NCBI RefSeq assembly: GCF_000006405.1
Contig: NW_003207677.1
Location: 781,319 to 845,318 of the forward strand
Length of the DNA stretch: 64,000 nt
From: Perkinsus marinus ATCC 50983
Taxonomy: Eukaryota; Perkinsozoa; Perkinsida; Perkinsidae
Direction: 5' to 3'
Positions 46,730-58,789 of this stretch are shown one piece after another. How positions within the stretch are numbered: the stretch's first letter is position 1; each line of letters opens with the position of its first letter. The notes under the pieces are model-generated. The model was not told the origin of the DNA. It worked only from the letters and a program-made list of their open reading frames with translations, and made no database searches. The position numbers were made by a program, and so were the translations under genes.

Positions 46730-47849
46730 TTACAGTTTCGCGATTTTCTCCATTTCGTCAATTTTGACGAATTCGAAATGTTTTGGTAAAGCTCTGAGGT
46801 CATCCATTTTCTCCCCTTTGGGTACGGGTATTTGCTCTTCTCCTCGTACTGTGACCTTTTTAATGTAACTACGGCATCACAGGACTACTCTTCCGCTCTC
46901 CTTGTATAGCTGTTACTGAATCATAATATCAGTGTACTTAATACAAAGCCTCTCGTCCCCTTCAATGACGATCGCATTCGGGTTGCCCATTCCGCCCAAA
47001 TTCCATTCATCTGCAGCAGCAGCACTACAGTGCCATACCACACCATCGACACTTCCTATTACTGGCCAGCTTCTTGCAGTACTTCATGTGCTCCTTATTA
47101 CGAATATGGACAATCCCCAGCATCCTCCTCCCGAGCACCGTTGGCTCCGACTTAAGAATATCCTAAATCGATCGAATACCCCTCTACTCCTTCCTTGAGG
47201 TCGTCACTTCAACTGAAGTGTCGTCAATGGTTGTTTCCTTCGACGCTCCTACTGCTTTCTCTTCCTTCTCTCCACCACTTCCAATCTAACAAGTCCAACC
47301 TCACTACGACACAATCCCGACTATTACCTCGGTTAAGAGCTGCCTTACTCCCTCTAGTGCTGCCAGGAGAGGAAACTCATATCCCTCCTTGAGCTCAGAC
47401 TCCACAGTTACCAATGCTTTTTTTGATAATTCCCCTGCAACGAAATCTACCACAATTTCCCCTACTCCTCCTCTTCCTACTCACCCAGCCGTTTAGCTAC
47501 TGCCTCACTTCCCTCCACTGCAAGGATCTCCGGCAGGTCCTTCGTATTCCCCGGATACCCCACTGGGTTGGTGATGATAAACACTGCAGTTAGAGGCGTA
47601 GATGGAGACAGACTTTTTACTGTTACCGAGTATCTACTCGACCACCATAATGTCCCTCCTCCTCCTCCCCCTTTTGCCCTACGCCATTTCTCCATCCTCC
47701 TCTGTGTCGGGCCGGTTGAGCCATAGGAAGCCTCCCTCGGGCCCGAACACGTCACAGAGCGCCTCGGCCTCCTCGTACTGCCTGTCGAGATTCCCGCTGG
47801 ATTTTGAATCGGTTTTTTCGACAACCCCCTTCTTCTCGCGTTTCGCCAT
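46730..47849 (-). CDS. RWD-domain-like protein
   Basis: ATG 47849 encodes MAKREKKGVVEKTDSKSSGN, then LDRQYEEAEALCDVFGPEGG. A 43-nt intron follows GEMA, and the next exon reads RYSVTVKSLSPSTPLTAVFI then ITNPVGYPGNTKDLPEILAV. The spacing of acidic E.EAL..F, a beta strand and P.GYP...LPEI resembles the RWD fold found in GCN2, IMPACT and RNF14. Later exons read WHCSAAAADEWNLGGMGNPN, and VTVRGEEQIPVPKGEKMDDL then KHFEFVKIDEMEKIAKL, ending at 46730. RWD domains mediate protein-protein contacts, often in translation control or ubiquitination. The assignment is by pattern; the middle exons are not fully joined. Confidence 0.45.
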
Positions 47850-48899
47850 TGTTACAATCACAACCCATACCGCGCGTCCTCCACTTCATCAACACAACAC
47901 CACCTCCAGTAACCGATCTCTATCGTCATGATCATCATGCATCAGTCATGGATTGGCCGTATAAACCGGTGGTGACTACTACCCTACGGATCCCTCTCAG
48001 ATTCCAAAGATTAATCAGGACGATTCCGCCAAGGAGTGGTATGGTCGCCAGTGCCCGGCCTCTCAAGGGCTCTAAGAGGTTCTCTGACTCAAGGCAACAG
48101 TGCCCATCTCACGTGCACAACTACCATACCACACCTCCAGCAAATCTTCTCACCTCCGCTGTGCATACTACAGGCATTGTTTGGACCCCTCACTCTGGCA
48201 CTCCCAAGGCTCTCCTCCATGTAAAGTTTCCCGATGTTGTTGAATACATTTACATCCACCACTTCGCAGATGCTCTATTCATAAGTATATCGAGATGATG
48301 ATGATCATCGCAATACGGGCAAGGGACCGAATCTGTCTGGCATCATCAGCTTACTGGGCGGACGCCAACGAGGTGTGATACAAAACTAAGAGTCGCTCTC
48401 AGCTTCACCGCTATTGAGATACCGTAATTCCATCACATCTACTGGGTGAATTACTTACCTTCATCATCGTCACGTTCATTGGAGAACCTCACCCATACTG
48501 CGACTAACCCAACAACCTAGTTCGATCGATCTAGCTCTAATACAGTTATGATATCGGTGTCATCTTCCCTCCTTAGGAGAGTCGTAAACAGTATCCAGGG
48601 TTGCCCACAACAGGATGCAAAACAGGCCCGAGCAAACTTGATGATGATAATAGAAAAAGCAATCAAGTGATATTAGAAAAGACCAGCGGTCTTCTTAGCA
48701 TTCCGCTGTTTCCACACTGGTAACGCGTAAAAGGCTCCACTACCTTTACCAAAAACTGTGGTAAAGTCCTCTTCCGAGAGGTACCTACCCAAACCGCATC
48801 ACCATCACCAGTAGTGACCTAACAAACCTACGCTTCCCTTTTGGCCGGGTTGACTCCAGCAGGGAGATTCTCAGCTAGTCCCAATAGCTGAGGAGGTGA

Positions 48900-49815
48900 C
48901 CATCACAGACTACTAGTACCAAAGGACATTCTACCTGTTGCAAGGGGTACTTCACTTCAGAGGGGTCGTCGAATTTCCTATTATCGACTGTTGGAGCAGT
49001 AGTGTCAGCTTCTGAAACCAACAATACAACTATTATGTAGGACTGTGAATAGTACCAGGCGTTCTAGGAGTAGTATAGTCCGTCGATAGGGATGCCCGGA
49101 GACTACTCTGGAGGTACTCAGTGTTATGGACCTTCCACTTGAACCGGTTTTGATCATCTGTAGGAGGTGCCTCTACTGCGGCAGTAGAGGGGGTCTGGAC
49201 GAGGATCTCCTTCCCTTCAGCAGGCCGATCAACCACCGCATCCTCGGTGGTACCTGAGTTATAACTCTACTGTAAAAGACGATATGATTATCTTTACCGA
49301 GATGTGGAGGGGTCGAGGCTTGGGGAGAATAGGGGTTGACCTGGACATGTTTTGAATCTTACTCGCGGGAACCTAAGATTCCTTTACCTTCGTCTGTGGA
49401 GTTACCATGGTCTCCTGACCGACTGGGGTTGTTGGTACACCCGTGTCCACTTCCTGACTCGTCTCTATGGGGCTAGGCTGCCCGAGCTCTTCCTTATCAT
49501 CCATTACCCTAAGGAGCATGGTTAAGACTCGAACTGAGGATGGTGTGGTATTACTCTTTTTCTACTGCTGGTGAGGTAGCCTTTTCCTCAGCATCTCCTC
49601 CTTCCACTACATCAACAGGGACCTAAATGACCCCTTCCTTGCACTGTCCAGCCGCATATCTTCACCTCCTGTCCGTTGCCAACATCAACCTCAAGATTCC
49701 CTATAGTAGATTCAACACCCTGCACATCGTCCAAAGCATGTTCTTCCTCCTCAGAGATCACAGCCTCGCTCTCTTCCTTTTGCTGCCTTTTCTTATTGCC
49801 TTTAGATTTACCCAT
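48900..49815 (-). CDS. Low-complexity acidic/Thr-Pro-rich protein
   Basis: ATG 49815 encodes MGKSKGNKKRQQKEESEAVI, a basic head, followed by an acidic region (SEEEEHALDDVQGVES). Further minus-strand segments are VPVDVVEGGDAEEKATSPAV, MDDKEELGQPSPIETSQEVD with TGVPTTPVGQETMVTPQT, and DRPAEGKEILVQTPSTAAVE then FKWKVHNTEYLQSSLRASLS. No fold is recognised; composition suggests a disordered protein. A 21-nt perfect palindrome (49,170-49,190) lies in the coding part. The 3' end is undefined. From 47,850 to 48,900 I see no other supported feature. Confidence 0.35.
49170..49190. repeat. 21-nt perfect palindrome, 1-nt centre
   Basis: Arms CCTCTACTGC / GCAGTAGAGG around a single G, inside the low-complexity gene. 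Confidence 0.9.
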
Positions 49816-50311
49816 TTTGAAAACTAAACTTTCACTGAAGTGACAACAGCTATTCCCGAAAGGCAACCAAAAATGAGTGTACGATCACTTATAACGCCAA
49901 TACGGTCACGACGAGGTAAGCAACCATAACTCGGTTGACATCATAATCACTGGTTCCAGCTTATCCCCCCTGATCTGAAGCCGTATATGAAAGGAACAGG
50001 CACTCCATTGAACTAGGCGGCACGTACAGACTCCGTCACTATTTTCTCGGGGCTTGTCACTATTCTTGCACTGCACAAAACCTTACGTCCCTGTTGCGTT
50101 GCGTTTTGTGCAGAGACGATATGTGGGACAACGGGCGATTCTAAGACTACAGTGAGACTTGTCGATACCACATCAGAGACCCTGCATCACCACACACTTA
50201 TTTTTTTTCAGATTCGAGTCCTTCTCTAAGGAAAGTGTAAGAATTCCAATGAATCGCTTTCACTCTCCCTCTGTATTTTAATCTCGACATGCTGGCCTTT
50301 CATGGCGACCA

Positions 50312-50462
50312 GGGGCCCATTTCACAAGCCTCGGCTAGTTACGAAAATCGTAAGGCGCTACGCGATTCTTGCACCTAATAGGGGTTAGGCTCTAACTAGG
50401 CACCTAAACGTAAGGTGCATCTTGAGGCGCCTTAGGTCAGAAATCCTTGTGGAGTGGGCCCC
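50312..50462. mobile_element. MITE-like inverted-repeat element (151 bp)
   Basis: The terminal inverted repeats of 17 bp (GGGGCCCATTTCACAAG against CTTGTGGAGTGGGCCCC) match at 15 positions. The interior is itself partly self-complementary (cgtaaggcgctacg; ggcacctaaacgtaaggtgc). It is non-coding, and I see no clear target-site duplication. No second copy was noticed in this window. Confidence 0.55.
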
Positions 50463-50799
50463 ATATTACGCAAAGTACGCCTATGAATTGCACGGTGGGG
50501 TATTCACACGCAACGTACTTCTGACAATTTTCATCTTCCTGAAAACTAATCGAAATGAGCATGGCTTACGTCGATGATGCTCCCATTGACAAGATGGGAA
50601 GATGTGTGATTGAGCGTCGTAACAGAAGCTTTGATGATAGCAGAAGTTCAATGGCACCCTAACTGGTAAGGGGTGTGTGTAGTCCATCATAAGACACGAC
50701 CTTCCTCACCACAGGAATTGTCGTTTCCATGCTCCTGAGCCCTCCACTAAGCATTGAAGGTTGTCGGAGCCCCACCCTCTGAATAGGCGCCTTAAGATA

Positions 50800-52140
50800 G
50801 CGTATGCGTGCAAGGGATGCATATGTTATTGATCATGGATGCCTTCAATATTATCAATCTCGCTTGTGGTAGAAAGCCTAAATTTTACGACGATCAGTTC
50901 GGTTTAAGAGCTTCAACTTTATATAAGAGAACACAAGGCACTCAGATTTTCGTTCTTTCAGACCTTAATGGCGCTTTGGTGGAACAGCAACTGAGCTACT
51001 TTTCTCATACGTAGTAGTTCGTCACCAGAAATGCCTCATGTTCTCATATGAGAACGGGTATACCACTGACTTAGACGTTTGCGTGGGGTATGGGGCATCA
51101 TTGAAAGCATCAGTACTCAACGTTGTTGTTAAGGCTCGAGAGGAAGAGCGAGGCTCATCTTCTGTGTTATCGAGACTTCCATCCTGTGTGTTATCGAGAC
51201 TTCCATCCTGTGTGTTATCGAGACTTCCATCCTGTGTGTTATCGAGACTTCCATCCTCTGTGTTATCGAGACTTCCATCCTCTGTGTTATCGAGACTTCC
51301 ATCCTCTGTGTTATCGAGATTTCCTTGGGTGCGGAGGAGGCTGCTGTATACAGTGCTTGTGAGGTCACTGTACGGGGGTGTTTTTAGGATGATGAGGGAG
51401 TCCCTCTGTACGATCCGACGGCTGAGTTATGCTAGTTGTGATAGTTATAGGGAGAGTCTGATGCACGAAGTTGCGCAGAGGTAGCAACGGAGGCATTCTT
51501 GAATTGTTGATGATTCTGGTGGGTGACGCAGACATTCTCGAAGGCCATCGATACAGTTTGCATTGGGGAGGAATTACGGAGATTCAATACTAAGGGGCGG
51601 TAGAGAGGGCCGAGCAGGCCACTGCTGAGGGACAGCAGGAGGATTCGAGCGGCTCTGACGATACAGAAGAAGTAATTCTAGTACCACCCTCGGCTGAACA
51701 GGTGGGAAAAAGTATGAGGGTATTGTATGAAGCATTAGTCTAAAGGAGAAGCTTTGGAGAGCAAGGACGACGTAGGTCGTCATTGAAGCTCTGCTCCATC
51801 GAACCCAGGGCGGAATACGAGCTGAGGGAGCGTGAAGTCGCCGGTAACGTGTTCGAGTGGATGCAGCGGAAGAGTGTGTTGTGATAGTAAAGCCCAAGAA
51901 CTGGATAACACAAGTACTGATGAGCTTCGGAGACTAAGGGTAAAGACTCAAAAGGAGAGGGAAGGGTAACGTTTATACCTTGAGGCGAACTACCGTCAAC
52001 ATTAGATGTGGATCTTAGGATGCACGCAAGCACATAGATGTGCGCCGAATGTCGAACCAGGCCCATAAGAAGTCACTGTAGGAGGCTACAGCGGATGGGG
52101 GATATCATGTGGATTATGATACCAAGGTGAGTACTTCGAC
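50800..52140 (+). CDS. Unknown multi-exon gene with 24-bp tandem repeat
   Basis: Coding-like plus-strand segments separated by short GT-AG gaps include YTTDLDVCVGYGASLKASVL, the repeat, GAEEAAVYSACE, DDEGVPLYDPTAEL, RAEQATAEGQQEDSSGSDDT then EEVILVPPSAEQ, SLKLCSIEPRAEYELREREV and ATADGGYHVDYDTK. If the frame of GAEEAAVYSACE is kept back through the repeat, the array encodes CVIETSIL units. No family is recognised. Start, stop and exon joins are all uncertain. Confidence 0.3.
51162..51329. repeat. 24-bp tandem repeat, 7 units
   Basis: Seven head-to-tail copies of TGTGTTATCGAGACTTCCAT plus CC and two joining bases. Early copies carry CCTG and later ones CCTC at the junction. Because 24 is divisible by three and no unit contains a stop, all three plus frames and at least one minus frame stay open. 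Confidence 0.95.
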
Positions 52141-52455
52141 CTCCTTGTATATTGTGGTGGATCGAAGTCGCCCGATACGATTCGTCAGTGGTGACATAGG
52201 GAACGACTAGTGCTTAGTTGACCTACTGTTTGTCTCCTCATGACGCTGGGAAGCCTTGCATTAACGTCTTATACGTTCAGTGTCATTCTTAGTGTTATGT
52301 AATGACATTAGCGTCTAAGTGTGATTCAGCACCATCACGATGGATGGTGAGGATGTGATAGTGACATGCGGGGAAAAATGTATACGTGTGTGCATGCGTG
52401 CTAGGAAGTACATGCGTGCATCGGTGAATACAACGAACTCGCATAGGGTTATTTT

Positions 52456-53905
52456 TTGCTGATGACCGAAATGACCTCATCTGCCGAGTCTTCTCCTAAG
52501 AGGACTAAGACAAGTTGGAACCCTTTACCAGACGGTGGTCTATTAGCATCTGCCGTAACTCTGTGTAAAGCGACTCTGGGGGCCGGCAGTCTAGCACTAC
52601 CTGGCTCAATGATGTCAACGGGTATACCTCTCTCTGTGGTACTTCTCATCGCCTTGGGCATCATGTCGATGATCTCAATCAACATGATTGTCAGAGCACA
52701 GACCCATTCTAAAATGGATACTTTTGAGGAGTTGGTTAGAGGATACTTCAATAACCTCACTGGCTATCTTTTCGAAGTCGCTATGGTCATCTTTTGCTTT
52801 GGCACTGCAGTGGCGTACCTCATCACAGTAGCAGATCTCCTCATACCAGTATTCGGTAAAGCCTTCGGACCAGAACATGCTGATGCGGCTTATGCCTATC
52901 CTTTCCTGAATCGTACGGTCCTCACGATTATCGTCGCTGTAATACTATTACCTCTATGTCTTGTCAATCGTATTAACAACATTCGATGGGTTTCCATGGC
53001 GGGCGTATTGTCCATTTTCATTCTAGCTATTTGTATCTTTTACGTTTTCATTAAACGTGGAGTGTCTGTCGATCTCACCCCTACTACCACATGGGTTACC
53101 TACCCCATGGTTTCGGTCCCGTAATCGGTGCCATTTCTGTTATATATTTGCGTATGTCTGTCAAGTGAATGTCCCTCAGATCTACTCAGAGCTGATCCCC
53201 CGCAAGGAGTCCTCAATGAGGATCGTCTCGGCCATCTCCGTATCACTATGCTTCTTCACATACCTCACTATTGGTATTTTTGGTTTCCTAACCTACGGTT
53301 TGGCAACTGAAGGTTCTATCGTCACCAACATGACACAAGAGTTCAACAACGGTGATGTCTTCGTCACGATAGCCTTCATCTTGATGGCCTTGGCTGTTCT
53401 CGCCGCCTACCCCCTCAATATTTTCCCTATCCGTGCTTCTGTAAAGGCAACGATCCGAGGCATCTCAGGTCGCACTACTCCTTTCCAATGGTGGATTGGT
53501 CCCCTCATTGTGATTATAAGCATCATCCTCAGCGTGGTTGTCGCCATCTACCTCCCAGACGTTCAGACTGTCCTCTACTTTGTTGGTTCCGTCACAGGCT
53601 CTTATATCGTCTACGTCGTCCCTGGAGGTTTCTGTGTGAGGCTACTGAAATCACGCTTCTATGCTGAGCAACTCCACCGAGCCCGCTTAGCCACCGTTGA
53701 GGAGTGTCCTTCTGAAGAAGCTAAGGATGTCGAGATAGTCAATGATAGCACTAAGATTAATGATTCTACTGCTACAGTTGTGAGCAGATCCAAGTTTGAT
53801 TATTCAGCAGTTACATCATGGGGTATGATTATTCTCGGTCTGGTATTTTTTGTAGTTGGATCGTATCAAAGCGTTGTTGATGTCATCGATTTCTATAGCA
53901 GTTAA
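52456..53905 (+). CDS. Amino acid transporter (AAAP/SLC38-like) with two frame breaks
   Basis: ATG 52456 begins MTEMTSSAESSPKRTKTSWN. The first membrane helix carries the family signature LLASAVTLCKATLGAGSLAL, then PGSMMSTGIPLSVVLLIALG. About seven helices are encoded up to GVSVDLTPTTT (about 53,090). The frame then shifts to MGYLPHGFGPVIGAISVI, and shifts again at about 53,145 to FAYVCQVNVPQIYSEL, a conserved AAAP element. The rest (about five helices, including VFVTIAFILMALAVLAAYPL, and GMIILGLVFFVVGSY) runs to TAA 53905. Both breaks are equivalent to one missing base. A GT-AG intron that restored the frame would delete the conserved FAYVCQVNVP block, so assembly error or a recent pseudogene is more likely. 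The protein would import or exchange neutral amino acids. Confidence 0.8.
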
Positions 53906-55186
53906 TAGACAATCATCATGATGTTGATTATTGGTAGAGATGTTGCTAGATAATGTGCTAGCATTGGAGAGATGCTAGAACATGCCCGTCGCGCCTCGAT
54001 CGCTGGAAGGGGACATTTTCTCAAGTTCCCTTTACCCCCTTATATCGATTCATACTATGGTATCCTGTTCGTCAATCGCGGGCTTGCACTTCTATCTCAA
54101 CAGTAACCAATTTTCATTTACTATAAAACTTGAAGTTTGTTTATGTTCACAGAGAAGGGTTGAGGATTTACGCAATTCCCACAGCAGCGATACAACGATT
54201 TTCTGGACTAACATTACTGTCAACGTAAGGCGTATAGGAGACTCTATCGCACCTAAGCAGAAGATGATGATTGCCAAGAACGATCTTGAATAAGAATAAC
54301 TACTTCATAGTTCTCTTCAGCCATGCAACTCTACACAGGTCAATTAGTATTTTTACTAATCGTCCACACTCAGCTTTCTGTGGGGATATGTTAGCTCGCC
54401 TCGCCTTAGACAAGGGCTCGTGAGAAGTAGCCCAGCCTGCCATGGTCCTCAATTTAGCAAAGGACTGAGGATCGCAGACTTCTGGCAGTAACTCAGTGAG
54501 TATCTACATGATGAAAGGGGGCGCGCGCTTATCAATGTTAGAAACAACGACTAACCTCCTTTCCACAGAGCATATCGTATTCACAACGATGATGACAACA
54601 TGTTGCTATCAATGCAGATGGTCGGGAAAATGACAGTAACGTTCCTGAAATGAGCCATCCCTCCCACAGGTAGGTATAGAGAACCTACTGAGACTGAGAT
54701 CGGTAGCACTACCACACAAGTGCTTGGCAATACAACAGGTCGTCTTGGGCGGCCACTCAGGTTGGGATCGGATCGAATGGTATCTTCATGTCCAAATGGC
54801 AGGATACAAATGAGGTCCGAATCATGACTACTACCTAGACCATAGATTTTCGAGTCTCTCATCATAACCAATATGAGCTGTAGAAGATACTGTCGTGCCC
54901 TCCTGTTGTTGCTGTTTCTGATCTCGTTTCTCAGCAATGAACAGGTCAGTAAGATTTAGATCAGCGATATCCATTCTCAGTCTCATGACCATTGATGACG
55001 TTGAAGTGTTGTTGGTAAGGTCTCTGCGGTTTTCTTGTTTATTACGTCGAGCTTCTCTATCGACTAATAGGAAGGTCCTAAAGAGACGATAAGCGCATGG
55101 TACAACACATATCTACCAGTATAGAAACAATATTCCTTCCGATGGGGACTAACACCTAGAGCTACACCTTGCCTGGTTGCACACGT
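53906..55186. other. Low-evidence stretch downstream of the transporter
   Basis: Possible plus-strand exons include RVEDLRNSHSSDTTIFWTNI, preceded by a polypyrimidine-CAG and ending KQKMMIAKNDLE at 54,293; and IENLLRLRSVALPHKCLAIQ at about 54,670-54,730. Neither is recognised nor linked. Confidence 0.25.
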
Positions 55187-55420
55187 TATACAGGGTGATC
55201 GAAAAAAAGAGCCCGCCCCTCGGAATTTCCCAGCGCATGTGAATTTCAGACAAGCTCGGGTACCATTGCGAAGATCTCGACGAGCTCTCTCCAATGATAG
55301 TTGAATCAATTCCGGTTACTTATTTAATTCGACAAAGTATGACAATACGGAGAAAGCCACGTATAGGGAAAAACGATGGCAGATTGCATTCCTGGAGTGT
55401 TCCCGTCTATTGATAAACCA

Positions 55421-56163
55421 ACTCAACGATATGCAACGATATTTCATCATTTGGCTTCAAAATAGTAAACCTGGTTGGGGCGCCTATGCCATCGTGGGTC
55501 CAACTTAGCGATAGGCAACGATATTTCATCATTTGGCTTTGGTATGGAAAGTCTCGCCAGAGGCTAGGGTCAACTCCAGAGGAAGTGCTTCGATGGGCGA
55601 GCGAGGTCGGTCGCTCGCAGGTGCTTCAATAATCCGAGGATTCCGAAGGAAAATTATTAGTAACTGACAGTTTTTTTTCCTTAGTGGACTGAGTGACGGG
55701 ACAGACCCGTGTGAGATGTGAGTCGTTGATACGACACCACCTAGTCGGGCACCTGTCCCGTGACCGAAGCTTTAGGGGGGGGGGCCTGCAAGTCTTCGGT
55801 CCTCTCCACACCACCTAGTCGACTAACTCTATCAAAGTTCCCCTGGTTAAGTGTAAATAGTTAGAGGATCACTGGAGCCAGAGTTGACGGTAAACCTGGT
55901 TGGGGCGCCTATGCCATCGTGGATCCAACTTAACGATATGCAACGATATTCCATCATTTGGCTTTGGTACGGTAAACCTGGTTGGGGCGCCTATGCCATC
56001 GTGGATCCAACTTAACGATATGCAACGATATTCCATCATTTGGCTTTGGTACGGTAAACCTGGTTGGGGCGCCTATGCCATCGTGGGTCCAACTTAGCGA
56101 TATGCAACGATGTTTCATCATTTGGCTTTGGTACGGTAAACCTGGTTGGGGCGCCTATGCCAT
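55421..56163. repeat. 82-bp tandem repeat array, interrupted
   Basis: Units start GTAAACCTGGTTGGGGCGCC at 55465, 55890, 55972, 56054 and 56136 (the last partial), with a partial unit before 55,460. The period is exactly 82 bp in the right block. The longer open frames here arise from the repeat and I do not regard them as genes. Confidence 0.92.
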
Positions 56164-56265
56164 CTCTGCGAACACAGCAGGAAGCTGAACCATGGATGGA
56201 CCGTCCATCTGGATTTATACTGGACTCTACTACTAATAGTATTAGTATTAGTACTACTAATACTG

Positions 56266-56311
56266 GATTTTCTAGTATTTGCGTCCATGTGGACGCAAAT
56301 ACTGGAAAATC
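56266..56311. repeat. 46-nt inverted repeat
   Basis: 22-bp arms with a single mismatch around a TG centre, next to a further fold of TAGTATTAGTA / TACTAATACT type just upstream. It lies inside the foldback element. Confidence 0.85.
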
Positions 56312-56819
56312 GATTATGCCAGCCCTTCCCTCCATACACGTTTTTTCGTTTCGGTATAACTCAGCGAATGTCGAGAGTACGAAAGCGAATCGACCGCCAT
56401 TGGAAAGAGCTCGCCGAGCGCTTCAAAATGGCGGAAAAACCTGTCCGATATTCGCATGCGCTGAGAATTTACGGGAAAGAGGCCTTTTTCTCCCGATCAC
56501 CCTGTATACTCGGATGAATATCTTCATGCATATCCGGCATGCACCGTTCCGTGTGTCACTAATGTGGAACACTCGTAAGTACGTGATTGGGTTAGCTGCT
56601 TCCAAGGACCCACGGTGGATGCCAATGAAGTTGATGGGGGATAGGTACTCAACCCAACGGTTCATGCAAGATGTGCATGGAGATACTCATCGGAGTATAT
56701 AACGTGCGTAACCAGGGAGGGGTATACTCCATACCTCTCACTCCGATGATCCCCGTGGATTGCTCCCCAATGCCGTTTTACTGGTACCAGTGAATTAGCC
56801 TTATTCAGTTAATCATTAT

Positions 56820-58285
56820 GCTGATGTGCAGACCCCGGAAACTAGAGATTTTTGAGTGCTCCCTCGAAGGGAGTCCCTCCTCCTACTACTACCAAGGTTT
56901 CGATGTTCTTGCTCCACCAACTTCTTCTCCTTGTTGTTGTTTTCGATACTCCATAACCCAACGTGAGAGCCCGCCTTTACCACAACCATACTCAATGAAG
57001 AGCGGTATCTACAGACAGAATACACACTACAGGGAAGAGCACTATATTACACCATCATCACAACTACTCAACATGCCCTCTTTCTCCATAATCTTCAACA
57101 ATCTACCGTTCTGTATGTCGTGCTTATCAGCTACAGCATTGGACACTATACTCTCCTTCACTCGAGTGGTCACATTCGATGCCTCATCTTCACAATTGAT
57201 GACTTCACCTTGACATCAACTTTGACCGCAGGATTAAGTCACTCTCTTTTACCATCAATATCGATTCTCTCAGTAGTGCTATCCTTCCTGAGCTCATCGG
57301 TTAACTTTCTCACCTACTAAGAGTATTCGAGATCATCAAGTCGCTGTACTATTCATACTGCAGTGCTCAGCTTTTTCAACCATTCCTCTACTACAGCGTC
57401 CTCATCCTCATTATCACCATTGGTAATAGAAACACCATCTAGTGTAGGATCTGGCCTCTTTCCCTCGGGTATATTATCTAGATAGTAATCCTCACCGCAT
57501 GCCGTTATTATTCTGTTATCATTACATCCCTCATCGTAAAGTGGTTGTCTTTTAATGAAGTCGTTATCCTTCGTTTTACTACACACAGCGATATGCTTCT
57601 CGAGATTCCGCTCGTACCTACTCTATATCTTTCACTATCACCTAAGTCGTGTATTTCTCACACTGTATGATTTGGATCGATCGGGCATGGGACTCGCTTC
57701 TTATCCCCCTCAGCATCATCTTGATGGACCTACATCCTAGTCAACAACAGTCCCGATGAGGTCACCTCACACTGCACTTAGTTGAGCCTTTTGCTGGTTG
57801 GAATTTACAATACCGGTGCTTTGCTGCTACCCAAAAGTCACCTAAAACAGCCTTCTGAGAACCACTTTCAAACCCAAGCTACTGCCTGAATACTTATACT
57901 ATTAGATTGAAACTTGATACCTATATCGAAATATAAGTATCACCATATATATATGTTCGCCTATAATGCCATGTGCCCGTATGCTGTGGTCATTTCGACT
58001 GTCTAATTCACATTACTACCGATCAGTAGTGTGAATTTCCTACGACTTGCTCCGAATTTGAAGTATATGTCTTCCTTATAAACTCCCCAACAGTCTTTAT
58101 TGATACTTAGTGTTTATCCATCTATACGGTTGTCTACCCCTACTACAATGGACGACTTCATCTCCCTTGGCTTTCGCCCCCTCTCGCTGTTTCCGTAGGG
58201 CTTCCCTTCGCTGTTTGCGAGACATCCGCTTCAGAGCTGTTTTAACATCAGCAGTATCATCGTCCAGTCGCTGCACCTTCGACAT
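56820..58285 (-). CDS. Unknown gene, basic head and acidic tail segments
   Basis: ATG 58285 encodes MSKVQRLDDDTADVKTALKR then MSRKQRREALRKQREGAKAK, a basic helical N-terminus. A later segment (57,586 down to 57,353) reads KDNDFIKRQPLYDEGCNDNR, then ACGEDYYLDNIPEGKRPDPT and NGDNEDEDAVVEEWLKKLS. The lowest segment near 57,025-56,816 is basic (GSSRRRDSLRGSTQKS). Joins are not resolved and no family is recognised. Confidence 0.3.
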
Positions 58286-58789
58286 TATCGGCCATCAATC
58301 AACCTCGATCGTATACGCTACCATAGGTTGCCGAATATGTTCCGATCGCCGACAGACTCGCGTGCGCCCAACTGATCGATTTACCGGATTCGGGGAGAGC
58401 ATTATTTAACGCTGTGACCTAAATTTCTCGCTCTAGCTTGGAAAATCAGGGAGTCGGGGGTTAATATTCACCTTTTGATGTTGTTCATCTGAGTAAAAAC
58501 CTTTTCTCACCTATTGCATCAGAGTCCGCATACGGCCCCTGAACATGTGGAGGTCAGAAATACTACTGCTAGTCGGGGGTATCATGAGGGATTCCTACTT
58601 ATAGATATCATCCGACTCGGTGAATCTACTAGTATAGAGATATCTTGTGGAATTGAAGTTACCAATCTACTACTGGACATTCTGGAATAATGATAATGTG
58701 GTTGTTGTTTTACTAGTGGAAGTGAATATTGGTAATACTAAAAGATACTGGTAGATACTCGAGGGAAACGATAAGCATAGTAGGAGAAA

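Larger units (their letters stand above)
55187..56508. mobile_element. TA-flanked Tc1/mariner-type foldback element
   Basis: Both ends read TACAGGGTGATCG in inverted orientation (55189 rightwards, 56506 leftwards). Similarity continues inwards for roughly 115 bp at about two-thirds identity by eye (both ends share CAGCGCATG and GAGCTC). Each end is flanked by TA, the duplicated target of Tc1/mariner elements. The interior has no transposase; it holds an 82-bp tandem array and an unrelated stretch of about 340 bp (55,550-55,889) splitting it. This is therefore non-autonomous. The transposase-like fragment at the window start belongs to the same superfamily, but a direct link is only inference. 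Confidence 0.75.

Noticed and set aside
51162-51329. CRISPR array
   Set aside because: The 24-bp units are contiguous with no spacers, and the genome is eukaryotic. The 18-bp and 82-bp arrays fail for the same reason.
55900-56702. Overlapping open frames up to 212 residues in the 82-bp array
   Set aside because: Each restarts at the same point of successive repeat units and has no recognisable protein pattern.
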